Assembly (NCBI RefSeq): GCF_030269925.1
Contig: NC_085116.1
Span: 13,826,001-13,890,000 of the forward strand
Reading direction: 5' to 3'
Length of the DNA stretch: 64,000 nt
Source: Bombyx mori
Lineage: Eukaryota > Arthropoda > Insecta > Lepidoptera > Bombycidae
Below the pieces are notes generated by a model, which was not told the DNA's origin, did no database searches, and saw nothing but the letters and a program-made list of their open reading frames with translations. How positions within the stretch are numbered: position 1 is the stretch's first letter; each line of letters starts with the position of its first letter. Of this stretch, positions 21,463-32,680 are shown in pieces. The translations under genes were made by a program, and so were the position numbers.

Positions 21463-21756
21463 TATGGGTGAAGGAACTCACATCCCATCTGGTGTTGAGT
21501 GGTTACCGGAGCCAATAGACATCAACAACCACTAATCTTGAGACTAGAGTTATAGCTCTCAGTTTTTCTTTGTAAAGCACAACGGCTGGCGCTTTCTTCA
21601 AATCGAAACGCGGTCAGTCAATCGTCAACATTTGTTGAGTACGTTGCTTTATTACAAAAATTTGGTACCCGCCTGCGGGATTTGAACACCAGCACAGGCG
21701 CATGCGAATGCACCGGGCGTCTTATCCTGCAGGCCACGACGACTTAAAAATTTCGT
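21463..21756 (-). mobile_element. Bm1 SINE with tRNA-like head and internal deletion
   Basis: Reverse orientation. The 3' part (GGTGAAGGAACTCACATCCC) runs into AATCGAAACGCGGTC, then jumps to the linker (TCAACATTTGTTGAGTACG) and the tRNA-like head (CCGCCTGCGGGATTTGAACA to GGCCACGACGACTT). The segment between body and linker is missing. Older than the copies at 10748 and 55722. Confidence 0.8.
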
Positions 21757-22328
21757 GATGATTATTAATTTGAAAAAGTTTTGTTTGTGCAAGTGAAATA
21801 GACGAAACGACGTAATTATTTATAACTACTATAAAAATTACTACTATAGTTTAAAAAAAAATCAGGGTAGGAACTATTAAAAAAAATGTCGCTATAATCC
21901 GATATAATAAAAATTTTATCGCTCGTCAAAGGGATTGGGTCAATGGCACACACATAGTAAAAAAATAAAACATAACTTTAATGTTTTTTTACGAAATATC
22001 CGAAGCTTGCCAGATAACTATAAAAACTCACTCAATATTCGTAACATACTGTTAAAATGTAAATCGATCGAGAATCAAATGTTTTTTTTTTTTCAAAAAT
22101 CCTCACTTTGAAAATTCAAGTAGAGTTTGGCAATATTATTGGCGGCTACATAAAACTCAGGTATAAAAGTCCATCGTATTTGCGGTATTTCGATTCATGT
22201 TCATTTAAATGTATAAGCTTTGAATTGTATAAAGGCGATTATGATTTTATCTGTTACACTTACAGATCTGAGTTGCAAGTGCCCAGTTATTAATATGTAA
22301 AACTGTATATACACACAGTAACAATATA
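21757..22328. other. AT-rich DNA, nothing recognised
   Basis: Only short AT-rich ORFs, which look random. Confidence 0.4.
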
Positions 22329-22765
22329 CTAGAGGTCCCGCAGTAGTCGAAATTCGACTATAATTTATTGGAATTGTAAGTTTGTACACCATTATGACTG
22401 TATTTTATACTTCTATAATCACAAATTTCGCCAAGACTACACTATAAAAATATTAACAAAGACAAACAATATTTAATCTATTCTCAATTTGACAACAGAC
22501 GTCAAGAACAAAAGTTTGACAATAAATAGTATGCATGCGTGTGTGCATACTATTTATTGCGTCAAATACATGGTATGTAGTGTGTGTACCTAATGTTTTC
22601 TTTATTGATTTAATGTATCTTTTATGCATTATTTAAAAAAAAATATTAGCGTTGTGCACTTCTTCCCTATATTCTCTATAAGTGTGGAAAATTTCATACT
22701 CCTCCGTCCGCGAAATTTTCGTAAAAAGGGATACAAAGTTTTTGCTTCACGTATTAATATATAGA
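22329..22765 (-). mobile_element. Nonautonomous Helitron, family A (copy 1)
   Basis: Read on the minus strand it starts 5'-TCTATATATTAATACGTGAA after host A and ends GCGGGACCTCTAG-3' before host T. A 17-nt hairpin (TAGTCGAA/TTCGACTA) lies just upstream of the CTAG end. The TC start, 3' hairpin, CTAG end and A|T insertion without duplication are the Helitron hallmarks. Other copies: 35158, 45408, 52248. No Rep/helicase coding. Confidence 0.8.
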
Positions 22766-23763
22766 TATAACAACATTGTTAAAGGCAAAAATTGCATCCT
22801 TCAAATAGACTACAAGCCGATTTAAAAGTAAAATGAGACGTTGAAATTAAAACCGGTCTATTTAGAAAAGTTTTGTTAATTATTTGTATTTTATAAAAAC
22901 AAAAATGTCCTTTGAAAAGTTTCTCAACTCAAAATTTGGAATAATTTTATTACTCAAATTGTATTGAAACTAAAGATTTATGTCCTTTTTTTTATATAAC
23001 GCAGTCTTCGGAAACACCGCAGAATTTGACATTTAAATGTCATTTACTGTTTAAAGACGCATTAGGTAATATTACATGTCAAATTTAGAACGCGCTTTAA
23101 CAGATATGCTGTAGCAATATAAAAATTTATTCAGTATTACCGATCAATCGATAATAGAACGAAAGCTGTGTAAATGTATATGTACACGTATTGAATATTA
23201 TGTAGTCTTAATTGTTCAAATGACATGACACGTCAATGGTGTCAAACGGAGCGAAAGTGACGACATCTATGTTACAAAATTAACAATAAAACGTGCTCCT
23301 AAAATCTTGAGCAACTATTACTACCTAGTTATGGCTTTTTATGTTAAAGCTAAATTAACGTTTTGGTCTTGCATTTTTTATTGCCCTTTTTAAAATTTAT
23401 ATCGTTTTGAGAAACTTTAAAGTTATTATTAGCCACGGACGACAATTACCGTAAAAGTAAAAGCGTAAAAACCAAAGACAATAAAATTATAGCCATCGAA
23501 GTGTTTAGAGGTCTTAGAAAACTGTTTGGAATCGTTCGTGGAACAAAGCATGGAATAAACAGTCACTACTTTATTGGCACTACGTGAGAATACAGTGCAG
23601 TTATAATTTAGGAAATAACGTTTTTCTTAACCATGACCTTTGTTTTCATTAAAATTGTTCTTCGCTAAATTGGCTATTGTAAACTCTTTGAGTCTCTAAG
23701 TGAATGGTTACTGTATTTGAAATCGGAGCACTGGTAGTTTCAATTTTTTAAATCTCTAATATA
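22766..23763. other. AT-rich DNA, nothing recognised
   Basis: No gene or repeat identified. Confidence 0.4.
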
Positions 23764-23845
23764 AAGCCCAGAGAGCTCGCCTACACGCTAGAGTAACGCT
23801 GATATAGCCTTTCAAGGCTATTAGCATAGGTAGGAAAAATGAAAC
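23764..23845 (+). mobile_element. LINE 3' tail fragment (BMC1/L1Bm-like)
   Basis: GAGCTCGCCTACACGCTAGA, then GCTGATATAGCCTTTCAAGG and TTAGCATAGGTAGGAAAAAT: the last ~80 bp of the tail at 1875 and 16294. Confidence 0.7.
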
Positions 23846-23959
23846 AGTATTAGCACTCTGGTAAGAAAATTATTGTTTGTGTATTTGTATTCAAACATGT
23901 TTTGGCACACGTGCAACAATACGAGTATCCAATTCCTAAGTCGAACGATTCAAGGATGG

Positions 23960-24115
23960 ATGCCCATTGCGTGCACGCAGGATCGATTTGCAGGTGGGTC
24001 ACGCACGGGCCGCCGGCGTGGCGTCATATCCTCAACTGAATTGGCCACGATAATTAATAAAAGAATGGCGCGCGCGCAACCAGGCTCCGTTTTCGGTGAC
24101 ATGCGGCATTTTTGA
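23960..24115. other. CpG-rich block, function unknown
   Basis: Contains CACGGGCCGCCGGCGTGGCG and GGCGCGCGCGCAACC in AT-rich surroundings. An 80-codon plus-strand frame crosses it, but the residues show no family and the frame's first half is ordinary AT-rich DNA. It could be a first exon, a regulatory element or a decayed transposon. Confidence 0.3.
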
Positions 24116-25802
24116 CGCATTGTTATAGTTTTGAAGTTCGTGGGCGATTTGTCGTTTTATTTTATTGTTTGAATTGACGAAGGAATCATCGTTTGTAAAT
24201 TAATAGTGATTCATTGCGGTGACATTCCCTAGAGTCTGTCATCAGGATAATATTAGGCAGTAGAATTTAACTATTCAGCCTAAACATATATCACACATAG
24301 TACGTTTTTCTCATACTATTGAGCAACGAAATACGACTCACCCAAAAGTATTTTCATAATAGCCTATCCCCACAACAGCCTTGAGATATCATGTTAACAT
24401 GAACAAAATATACATTAATGTTTTATTTCTGTAATAAGACCAATGGTATTGTAACCTTGACTGTTTTGATAGGCAGTCTGTGCCTCAGCTGTCATCTCGC
24501 GCCCATTCCGCACTTATCATAGTCGTATGACCTCATCAAAAAGCTTACAAGGCCAGATGACTCTTCTTTTCTTTTATATCAGTGTGTCGATAAGTTCAAG
24601 GCAGTAAATGAGAAACACGCTATTGTTAATTTATTCAAATAAAAAACAAAAAGTTATATCTGTATTAAAATTGAAAAGTCGTTCGTGACTAAAGTTTATT
24701 TCGAAATTCAATAGACAATATTTATTGCATGAAACATTTGAGAATATTGAATAAAACGTAGGACGATAAAATATATCGGGGCTTTGAATTTAGAAATATC
24801 AACATCTACAGTATGTACTTACCGATAGGGTCGCCATTTTTAAAAGTTCGTTAACCTTTCACCTTCTGAATTTAAATCAACTAGAGAACGTGTTTTCTGT
24901 TTTTTTTTTACTAATATTTCGAAGCATTTTAAAACTGACACAATGTTGTGACAGTTGGTTATTTATTGTTCAGAATAGTTTTTTTTTTGTAGTGAATTCT
25001 GAGTTAAGCATTTTACTATCTGAAATTGTTTGAAATGCTCTGTTTACCAATTTGTATACGAAATATTATTACTGCTATTAATTGGCCTGTTCATCTATCT
25101 GTATATTTTGTCTGTATCATATATTTTAGTTGTTGGCTTACGAAAACTCTTTGTAACTTGTGAAGCAAAGAAAAAGTCTGATAGAAGCTCCATGACTTTT
25201 TCAATACGTTGTTATTTTAAATTTTCTTAATTCGACCTTTAACCAGGATTAACTTTGAAACATATTTAAACTAGGTTGTTGTTTAAATGATTTTCATGAG
25301 CACGCACTGACTGCTGATTTCACAAATCGGACCAAATTCCACGATAAAAAAAATAATGTTATAAAGTCTATAATCAATCGCGTACCGCATCCGTAATGGC
25401 GTAAATGTAATAAACAATTACTGTACGTAATCCATTGAAAAAGTATAATAAAAAGAACGTGTAATAAATACGTCTTCTTCACGAATAATAACGTTAAAAA
25501 AGTATATAATTTGATTAGACACATTAATAAGCAATTATAAGTTTCCATTTCACGGTACGGTGCACTGTATGGGTGTAATTATATACATGTGTTTGCATCA
25601 CAATGCATCCATCGGTCGTCCTCGGTAAATATTAGGGTCGACCCGCGCTCCGAAGAGTTGTGAAAAGCGATAACTCATCCGAAACGACAAACAAAAACCA
25701 ATACTGACTATTAAGGAACTCTGGTCATTTGGCACCGGCTGTCAATTTGATAATAATTTAGCCAATACGGACACAGGTATGCGTCCATAAGTTTATATTA
25801 AT
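24116..25802. other. AT-rich DNA, nothing recognised
   Basis: No gene or repeat identified; the ORFs present are low-complexity. Confidence 0.4.
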
Positions 25803-25996
25803 TTTTTGAGTGGATTAATAGTGTCAAGTGGTTACCTGAACTCACTGACGTCCCAATGTAATTGCCGCCATCCGCCGATCCAAATTTCAATTGGGCATAA
25901 AGGCCATTCCATCCTTTAAATCGGAATGCATTACTGCTTTGTGGCAGAACCTAGGCAGGATGGTGGTATCTACCCGTGTTAGCTTACGATACGCTA
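25803..25996 (-). mobile_element. Bm1 SINE, highly degenerate
   Basis: Order and spacing of GTCAAGTGGTTACCTG, AATCGGAATGCATTACTGCT and GGCAGGATGGTGGTATCTAC match the reverse of Bm1 with many substitutions. Confidence 0.6.
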
Positions 25997-26725
25997 AGGT
26001 GATCACAGTACGTTGTTATAACTCTATATAGAGCAGTGTTTCACTTACATTCTCCGAGTGAGTGCCTTAGTCGCATTTTACGACATCCACGGTTAGAGGT
26101 AGACTAGTGATATTTTAGACACGACACAACTAATCTCATCATCCTCCTGTACTTAAGAGTCTCAACAATTATTTTGTTTAAATATTTCTTGCTTCAAGCC
26201 GTGCTCTGAAATATTGTCCAAAATATTATCTATATCTGTTGCAGAATATTCCCGAATTAACCGAAATTCCAATTGAGTTGAAATTTCCACCTCGTTTTTC
26301 GGAGTTGGTAGGGGCGTTAGCGTTGTGTTGCCCATAGACTCCAGTAACTACTCTCCTTAAAACAGAAAGATCCCTAATTCATAAAGATTTCTTTCTTTTA
26401 ATAAATTAATAAATAGTCAACATAATTATTTTTGTAAATAAACCACCCTGTATATGTAGTTTAGGTTTCTTTTGTTCTGCAACGTTAAGGAGATAGCGAT
26501 CCCTTTAACAGCGCACAACGCAATGCATGTAGATAAATACTGTTTGCATGCGATACAAAATATGCGGCACGTTATCGTAATAAAAAAATGATGTGTTATA
26601 TTTGTTTAATGTGCCTTAAATTTTAAGCTATTATAAAAGATTGAACTGCCAGATCCCAAGATACTATTACTTTGTTCTGTGTGAAATGAAACGTAAATGT
26701 CAAGAAGAGTTTTTTTTTAAATTTA
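25997..26725. other. AT-rich DNA, nothing firm
   Basis: GTTGCCCATAGACTCCAGTA near 26328 may be a Bm1 scrap. Otherwise nothing. Confidence 0.3.
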
Positions 26726-27240
26726 TTATGGACGGTAGAGGTAAGGAGAACCGTCTCATATGGAAGAAGCTTGAAAAAGTGTCCCGCTTTCAGCACTAAA
26801 TAACAGTTCAAAAATCCTCCAGAATGGTGCTAGCGTAGGCACAGGGTATGGATATGAATGGAGCGGTTGTTAACTGATTGAAGTATGCTGAGTTAGGAAA
26901 TTTAATATATTTAATGACTAGAGTAGTTAGTGATAGTGTAATACACAAGACCTCCATGTTTACATAGTCCAAACTAATTTCGTCAATATAACCTAAAATT
27001 ATTTCTGTGATAAAACGTGAAGACATCGATTGCATTTTCTTATCAGCTTTAAATAAAATACTTTTTGTGATTTTGTAGTGCTTACAGTTAGTTCGTCCTT
27101 TTTTATTTCTCTATCTTATTCTAATAACTATCAGCGCCTTTTTTTAAATTTACCCGGTTGCTACTGTAGCGGAACCCTTATTTAGCAGATTTTAACGGAC
27201 ACTTTTTACGCACAGGGACGGTTCTCCTTACCCTCCATAA
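26726..27240. mobile_element. DNA transposon-like element with inverted ends, about 515 bp
   Basis: The left end TTATGGACGGTAGAGGTAAG continues GAGAACCGTC. The right end, inverted, reads TTATGGAGGGTAAGGAGAAC then CGTCCC; the left carries a 4-base extra. AAAAAGTGTCC also recurs in inverted form further in. A 75-codon minus-strand frame inside (27035-26808) has no recognisable domain. Target-site duplication unclear. Confidence 0.55.
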
Positions 27241-28624
27241 ATTTTATTTCCTATGCGACATTACTTGTTCGTGACAAAGAAAATTGTAAAGTATTAGAAA
27301 TGTCGGAAATAATGCACGCAGCAAATACAACACAATAATTACAATAAAAAAAACGCGCGACATTAACCATTAAAGTACCTAGTTTTAATTATGAACGATT
27401 AAAATTAAATATGAATTTAATCGAAATGTTTACTTAAATTTGCATTTAGTTTTAGTTCCATATTTAAGACAGTAGTTGAGCAATCGGTAGTGACGTCAGA
27501 AGGAGACCTTGTCGAAGTAAATGGATTTAAGAACCAATTATAATTATGTTATCCAATTAGGTTTGATCAAAGCAGTGCTTTAAGGGATTTTTTTGTTCAA
27601 GCGATAGTTTTCATAAAAATTTTAATTAAATTGGATTTTTCAATGGTACACATGATATATGGCTGTATAAGGTCAAAACGAACCTGGCTGTTATCCGATC
27701 TGAAGACTCTTCTTCATGAAACTAGTGACCTCATGCTCTAAGAGTGCGAAAGCCTAAAAGTTTAAATAGTGGATATTCTGTTTAGATTTTGGCTATTTGG
27801 ATTCGCTAAATCCCCAACACTGTCCCGAAATTCTCGCAAGCGATATTGAAGGATATAAGGAAGGATTAGGGATTAGGGACACGGTACAGTATATGTTTCC
27901 CTGCAGGCTTAGTCCTCGAGCTCTCTCACCCGTCTTGATGATGAGAAGGTCACCGGACTACCAGAATTTTTCCATAAAACCAGATAGCACTGAAGCATTG
28001 AGGAATTTTACACTCAGGCACTGACAATGAAGATAAGATTTTTAATAAGTAATAATAAAGTCTATTGTATCTTATGAAACAACTAGGCGCTTTTGTTTCA
28101 AATCAATTGGACCATGAGCTTCTATGTTCGTCCATGGCTGTAAAAAACAACGTAATCGAATTATTGAGGAATTTTCGGATAGCGATATTTTAGGGTCAAA
28201 TTTGGTAACACCTGAACAAATTATGCAGATAACGATACGTAAGGAATGTGTATTGTGTAAACAGCTGTTGTGTAAGCATCTATAATCGATACTGAATTAT
28301 TTTTTTTAGATAAAATAGAATACAGTTTGTAAACGAGTGACATTTTGGTTTGATTACTACGAACTGGGCACTTATAACACTTAATAGAGTCCTGTTGAGT
28401 ATCAAGCGTTTAGTGAAGGGTAAATAGCGTCTATTATTGCTTGGCAGCTTTTCTCGATTGACAAAGTTTAAAAAGAAACGTAAAGGTATCATAGCGCACG
28501 GCTTTTCCTTAAAAACTGCTTGCCAAATTCACTGATTTGCAATTAATACCTATAATATAAATTTAAGCACTCCGAAAGACTGCCAATGAAGCAAAAGACA
28601 TTATAAATCTTTTTTTTCCTACTT
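27241..28624. other. AT-rich DNA, nothing recognised
   Basis: A 75-codon plus-strand frame (27797-28024) shows no known motif. Confidence 0.4.
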
Positions 28625-28668
28625 ATTCCGCAAGCGACGACGGGTTCGGCGAGGACGGTGACCGGATA
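28625..28668 (-). mobile_element. LINE ORF-end scrap (BMC1/L1Bm-like)
   Basis: CAAGCGACGACGGGTTCGGC then GAGGACGGTGACCGG matches the reverse of the LINE's Arg-rich ORF end seen at 32.6 and 40.8 kb. Confidence 0.5.
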
Positions 28669-29021
28669 AATCGTAATAATTATATACACGTATTACGTGT
28701 AGAGATACTAACAGAAACCGCAACCACGACCTAGTCTTGTAACCCTAACGGACTTACGGGATATATAAGTCGCGGTCGATTCCTAAATCCGCGAATACAA
28801 TTTAACGAGATTTTCGGTTTTTCTTAGATTTTCTAGCAATAAATGTTATGACTGGAACGAGGTCAAATTAATAGATATATATTTAGGTATAGGCTTTAGT
28901 TCTGTTTAACATGCGTGAATTCGTTGTCATATAGTTAGCTTTTTTTTTAATTCCTGGACGCAAAGGACATGATGGTAATACGCACTATTCCAAAAAGCTT
29001 TACAGAATACCAAGTATTTTT

Positions 29022-29165
29022 TTATTGCGTAGACGGGTGGATGAGCACACAGCCCACCTGGTGTTAGTGGTTACCGGAGCCGATAGGCATCATTAAGCGA
29101 ATGCCGTCACTCACCTTGAGACAAGAGTTCCATGGCTCCAACGAACGCTTTGTGGCAGAAGTACG
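29022..29165 (-). mobile_element. Bm1 SINE, truncated
   Basis: T-run, ATTGCGTAGACGGGTGGATG, CACAGCCCACCTGGTGTTAG, GAGCCGATAGGCATC and CACCTTGAGACAAGAGTTCC: the 3' third of Bm1 reversed. Confidence 0.75.
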
Positions 29166-29225
29166 CAAGGCGGTAAAAAGAGCCTGGGTAGAAAAGTAGA
29201 CGTTAATGGGAGCACCCTCCCTTGA

Positions 29226-29352
29226 GTGATTTGGATGGACTGTGTCAAAGAGGATATGCGAAATAAGGGTGTGAGTGTAGACGTATGATAGGCTTGAATG
29301 GAAAAAGGTGCCACTGGGCGCTGATCTCACATTGTGGGTTAAGGGCAAGAAG
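29226..29352 (+). pseudogene. RTE-like LINE relic, C-terminus
   Basis: The plus strand reads WMDCVKEDMRNKGVSVDV, then after one frameshift DRLEWKKVPLGADLTLW, ending KGKKKK from AAG repeats. Same family as 11768 and 13903, opposite orientation. Broken by the frameshift and 5'-truncated. Confidence 0.7.
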
Positions 29353-29454
29353 AAGAAAATTTGATAAATGTTAATTATGTAAGTTTCACAAAGAAAACCA
29401 CTACCTCCTTGTTGGATTTCAGAAATGCCACTGTCGCATCATTCGGATACGACT

Positions 29455-29866
29455 GTACCAGGTCTCTTATTCTTTAGGCTTCTTCTCAGTCGGACACTCT
29501 TGTCAGAGTGGTCGTGGTTGCGTTGACGCTGTATGTGCAGTAGGACCAGTTAGGTCGCCCATGCTCCCGCCAACCGCCCTCCAGGCAATGCGCTTCCAGG
29601 TCTGGCGGTTCGAAGCGTTACGAGTACATTCGACCATAGTGCTTTCTTTAGGCTCCTCCTCCTCCTCCTTGCGTCGGTTTCCTCATTACTGAGGGTCGTG
29701 GTCATGGCCTTGAAACAGTTTAAATGTTTCTCTGTCCATGACTCTCTTGGGATGTAATTGTGGTGGGTTCCCACGTCCTTCCACATCAGTATTTCGAAGG
29801 GATTTAGTCCTTCACGGCAAACTGGTCCCGCTCCGGGTCTCTGGTTGGATTCTTTAGGCTACGACA
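29455..29866 (-). pseudogene. RTE-like LINE relic, second subfamily, C-terminus and 3' end
   Basis: Minus strand: NRQTWKRIAWRAVGG, then a 3' tail CACGACCACTCTGACAAGAG and GAGAAGAAG. The tail matches those at 45945 (minus) and 42293-42635 (plus). The upstream part (to 29866) is open in one frame but not recognisable. A (CCT)n run at 29657-29671 interrupts it. Confidence 0.55.
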
Positions 29867-30880
29867 ACTTTAATGGGAGCACAACATTATACTACACAAT
29901 TTAATTTAATCTTAACCGACGAACAAAAACAACGAAAACATTCAATACGGTACGTTTACCCGCACATGCTGTGACACAACACAATTGCGGTTATTTTTAA
30001 CTAGTACCACTCGTAAATTTAGTTATAAATATAAAAACGAACGCCAACGCGGCGCTGCAAGACTAATATGTCAAGGTTCGTTCGGAAAGATGTTTATGTT
30101 ACGCGACCATGTAATTAGCTAATCCTGAACGCATCCATGTTAACTGACGTTTGATTTATGACGTTTTATATAATCTGTGCACGATTTTTTTTTATTGGGC
30201 ATCGGAATAGCGAACGTCCTCTATAACTCATTGTCGATATAGATAGAATTTTGCTGCGTTGTTTCACAAATGTTTAACATATGAAAAAAAAAAAATCTAT
30301 TTGTGATGCTAAAATTATAGTTTTTATTAGATGCCTATGAAACTGTATAGATTAGTCCTTCTAACAAAGAAAACTTTTTTGTAATGTTTTTTGTTCTATT
30401 TTTGTAATCGCTGAAACAACAGAACAGATTTTGATGGGAATTTTATATAACTAATTGTGAAGAGCAAAAATTCAATAACCGATTTATTGTGTACAAAATT
30501 CGATTCCAATTCATATTAGACGAAGCCATAGGGATTTCTATTAGTTTTTTTTTATTACTTACTTTTATTATTACAACGTATTACCTACATGTATTCGATA
30601 GGAAGCTTTGTTCCTGGATTCAAATTTGCAGGCAGACGTGTTCACGAATACGATATTCGCGCTCAGCTTCGAACTTAGGTAAAAGTCGTCCGCCCGCCTG
30701 GTCTCTCGCGACCAGTTTGCTCGGACCAGTTCCAACGTTCGGAGCAAGGTCCTGCCATAGACCCGGGTACGGAGGTGGTCAGGAATGCACACTTATTTGC
30801 TAACTTTAAAAAAAAGTGGAACGTTTTGAATGTGACCTGAATGATTTTTTGAATTTATTAATTTATTTATTTATAGCTAT
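29867..30880. other. AT-rich DNA with one GC-rich block at 30625-30790
   Basis: The GC-rich block is open on the minus strand (30792-30571; for example GRTLLRTLELVRANW) and on the plus strand. No family recognised and no convincing splice sites, so no gene is called. Confidence 0.35.
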
Positions 30881-31091
30881 ATAGCGAATCGCCCTCGCTT
30901 CGCTTTGGAAACTGTAATTTATTATTAATTTCTCCACTATTTAATGGATGTTATTATACATATAAACTTTCCTCTTCAATCACTCTATCTATTAAAAAAA
31001 CCGCATCAAAATCCGTTGCGTAGTTTTAAAGATTTAAGCATATATAGGGACAGGGAATGCTACTTTGTTTTATACTATGTCGTGATATACT
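30881..31091 (-). mobile_element. Helitron-like repeat, family B (copy 2)
   Basis: GCGAATCGCCCTCGCTTCGC at the outer end, then ATTTAATGGATGTTATTATA and ATCAAAATCCGTTGCGTAGT, matching 369-593 nearly throughout. Confidence 0.55.
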
Positions 31092-32349
31092 TGACAGTAT
31101 AAAGGCGGACTTAATGCCATAGGCATTCTCTGACAGTCTGCCTTAGGAGAGTGCAGAGATGAACCTTGGTAGGTGCAGTGTTATAGTGATAATTATTAGA
31201 TACTTAAGCATGTGTATATATAATATACATAATATTTATAGATACAAATACTCGTACTTAAATAAATATATATATACATATGAAGATATATACAAATAAA
31301 TTTTAAATTTTAGAACAAAAATTTGCGATGAAATTTAATTCGTTACTAAGTACACAGCTCTTTGTGCCAAATAAGAAAGACTAAGGTATCACGTTTAATA
31401 GCAGGCAATAGTTTAAATGCCTTTAGTTATCTGTAGTGACGGATTACAAAATAGGTCAATTATTCGTATTCACTACCCAAAAAAAACTTCGTTTATCAAT
31501 TCATAATATTAATTTTTACAATGCTTACTCTGACAACACTTGATTTGATCTTTCATTGCGAAATGTGCTTTATGAGTTTCAAGTTTACACTTAATGCGAT
31601 ATGTTAATCATTAGATGCGCAGTAATCGTTCAAAAAAAATAATGTTATTATTATTTTATTGGTTTTATTAGATATGTCAAATGTCTTGAATGTGCAAATT
31701 GTTTTTTTTTTTTTTAAGTTATCTGTGTATATCTTGAAATAGCTTTAGTGCTAACATTAAAACTGTACAATGATTGATAGTGCGATTTTCCGTAGCATTC
31801 TTTTTTGCAATAACGAAAGAACGGTTTTAGTGGTGGATCGAAGATAAGTTCAATGTAGTTTGTTTTTTAATAATTATCATTATGATAGTTGCATTAGCGG
31901 TGGATGGCCTTAAGCGGTCTCTGTGTGAGTGGCCTTAATTGAAATGTTTAAAACTTCATTTATAGGTTAAATATTTATAACGAAAGAACAATCTCCAAGG
32001 AAACGAAAAAAAAAAACAAACGAAAATTCTCAACGATTCTTTAATTATTTCGAAATTTGCGTTTTCGTAAACACATTAACTTTTTTTTTTTCGGTTTCGC
32101 ATAAAAGAAAACGGCTAATTGTATTGGTGTGGTCGTCATGGCTCAGACGGAACGATCACGTGACGAACACGCGCCCGTCACTTACCCAACCAACCCCCCT
32201 GCAATTTTGTACACAGCCTTACTAGGCTTTCCTATCACGCGTCCGAATCGTGATACATGCGTGACCAAATATTTAGTTTCAATCCAGTTCGAGGACATTT
32301 CAGTTCAAGGACTAATTTTAATAGGATCATAGTTTTATGGTTTTTTATT
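31092..32349. other. AT-rich DNA with (TA)-rich tract
   Basis: A TATATA-rich stretch lies at about 31210-31300. Nothing else recognised. Confidence 0.5.
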
Positions 32350-32680
32350 ACTTTTTTTTCCTACCTAAGCTGATAGCCTTGAGAGGCTATTTCAGCATAA
32401 CCTTAACTAGTAGGTGAGCTCACGGGGCTCAAACCTGACGACGTTGTTAACACGAAACCCTAGGAAGAGCCATGCTTCGCAGAATCTACCACCGGATCGG
32501 AAACGCGACCCACTGAGAAGATCCGGCGAGAAACTCAGTGGGCTGTGTCTGTGGGTTAATTTACTCGTCGAGCCCTTCGTCGCAAGCGACGGGTTCGACG
32601 AGAACGATGACCGGTGCTTGAGGTACCTAAAAGCACCGTCAGTGGATCAGGAGGATCCGAAATGACGTGTTTTTTTTATT
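32350..32680 (-). pseudogene. LINE fragment: ORF C-terminus and 3' UTR (BMC1/L1Bm-like)
   Basis: On the minus strand the ORF end reads HVISDPPDPLTVLLGTSSTG, then an Arg-rich tail (HRSRRTRRLRRRARRVN) and a stop. The 3' UTR follows and ends in an A tail (T-run near 32350). Same family as 1875 and 16294; here the ORF end is undisturbed and shows the normal sequence that the palindrome at 1865 replaced. Confidence 0.8.

Noticed and set aside
30571..30803. GC-rich ORFs on both strands
   Set aside because: Open on both strands, no recognisable domain and no convincing splice sites.
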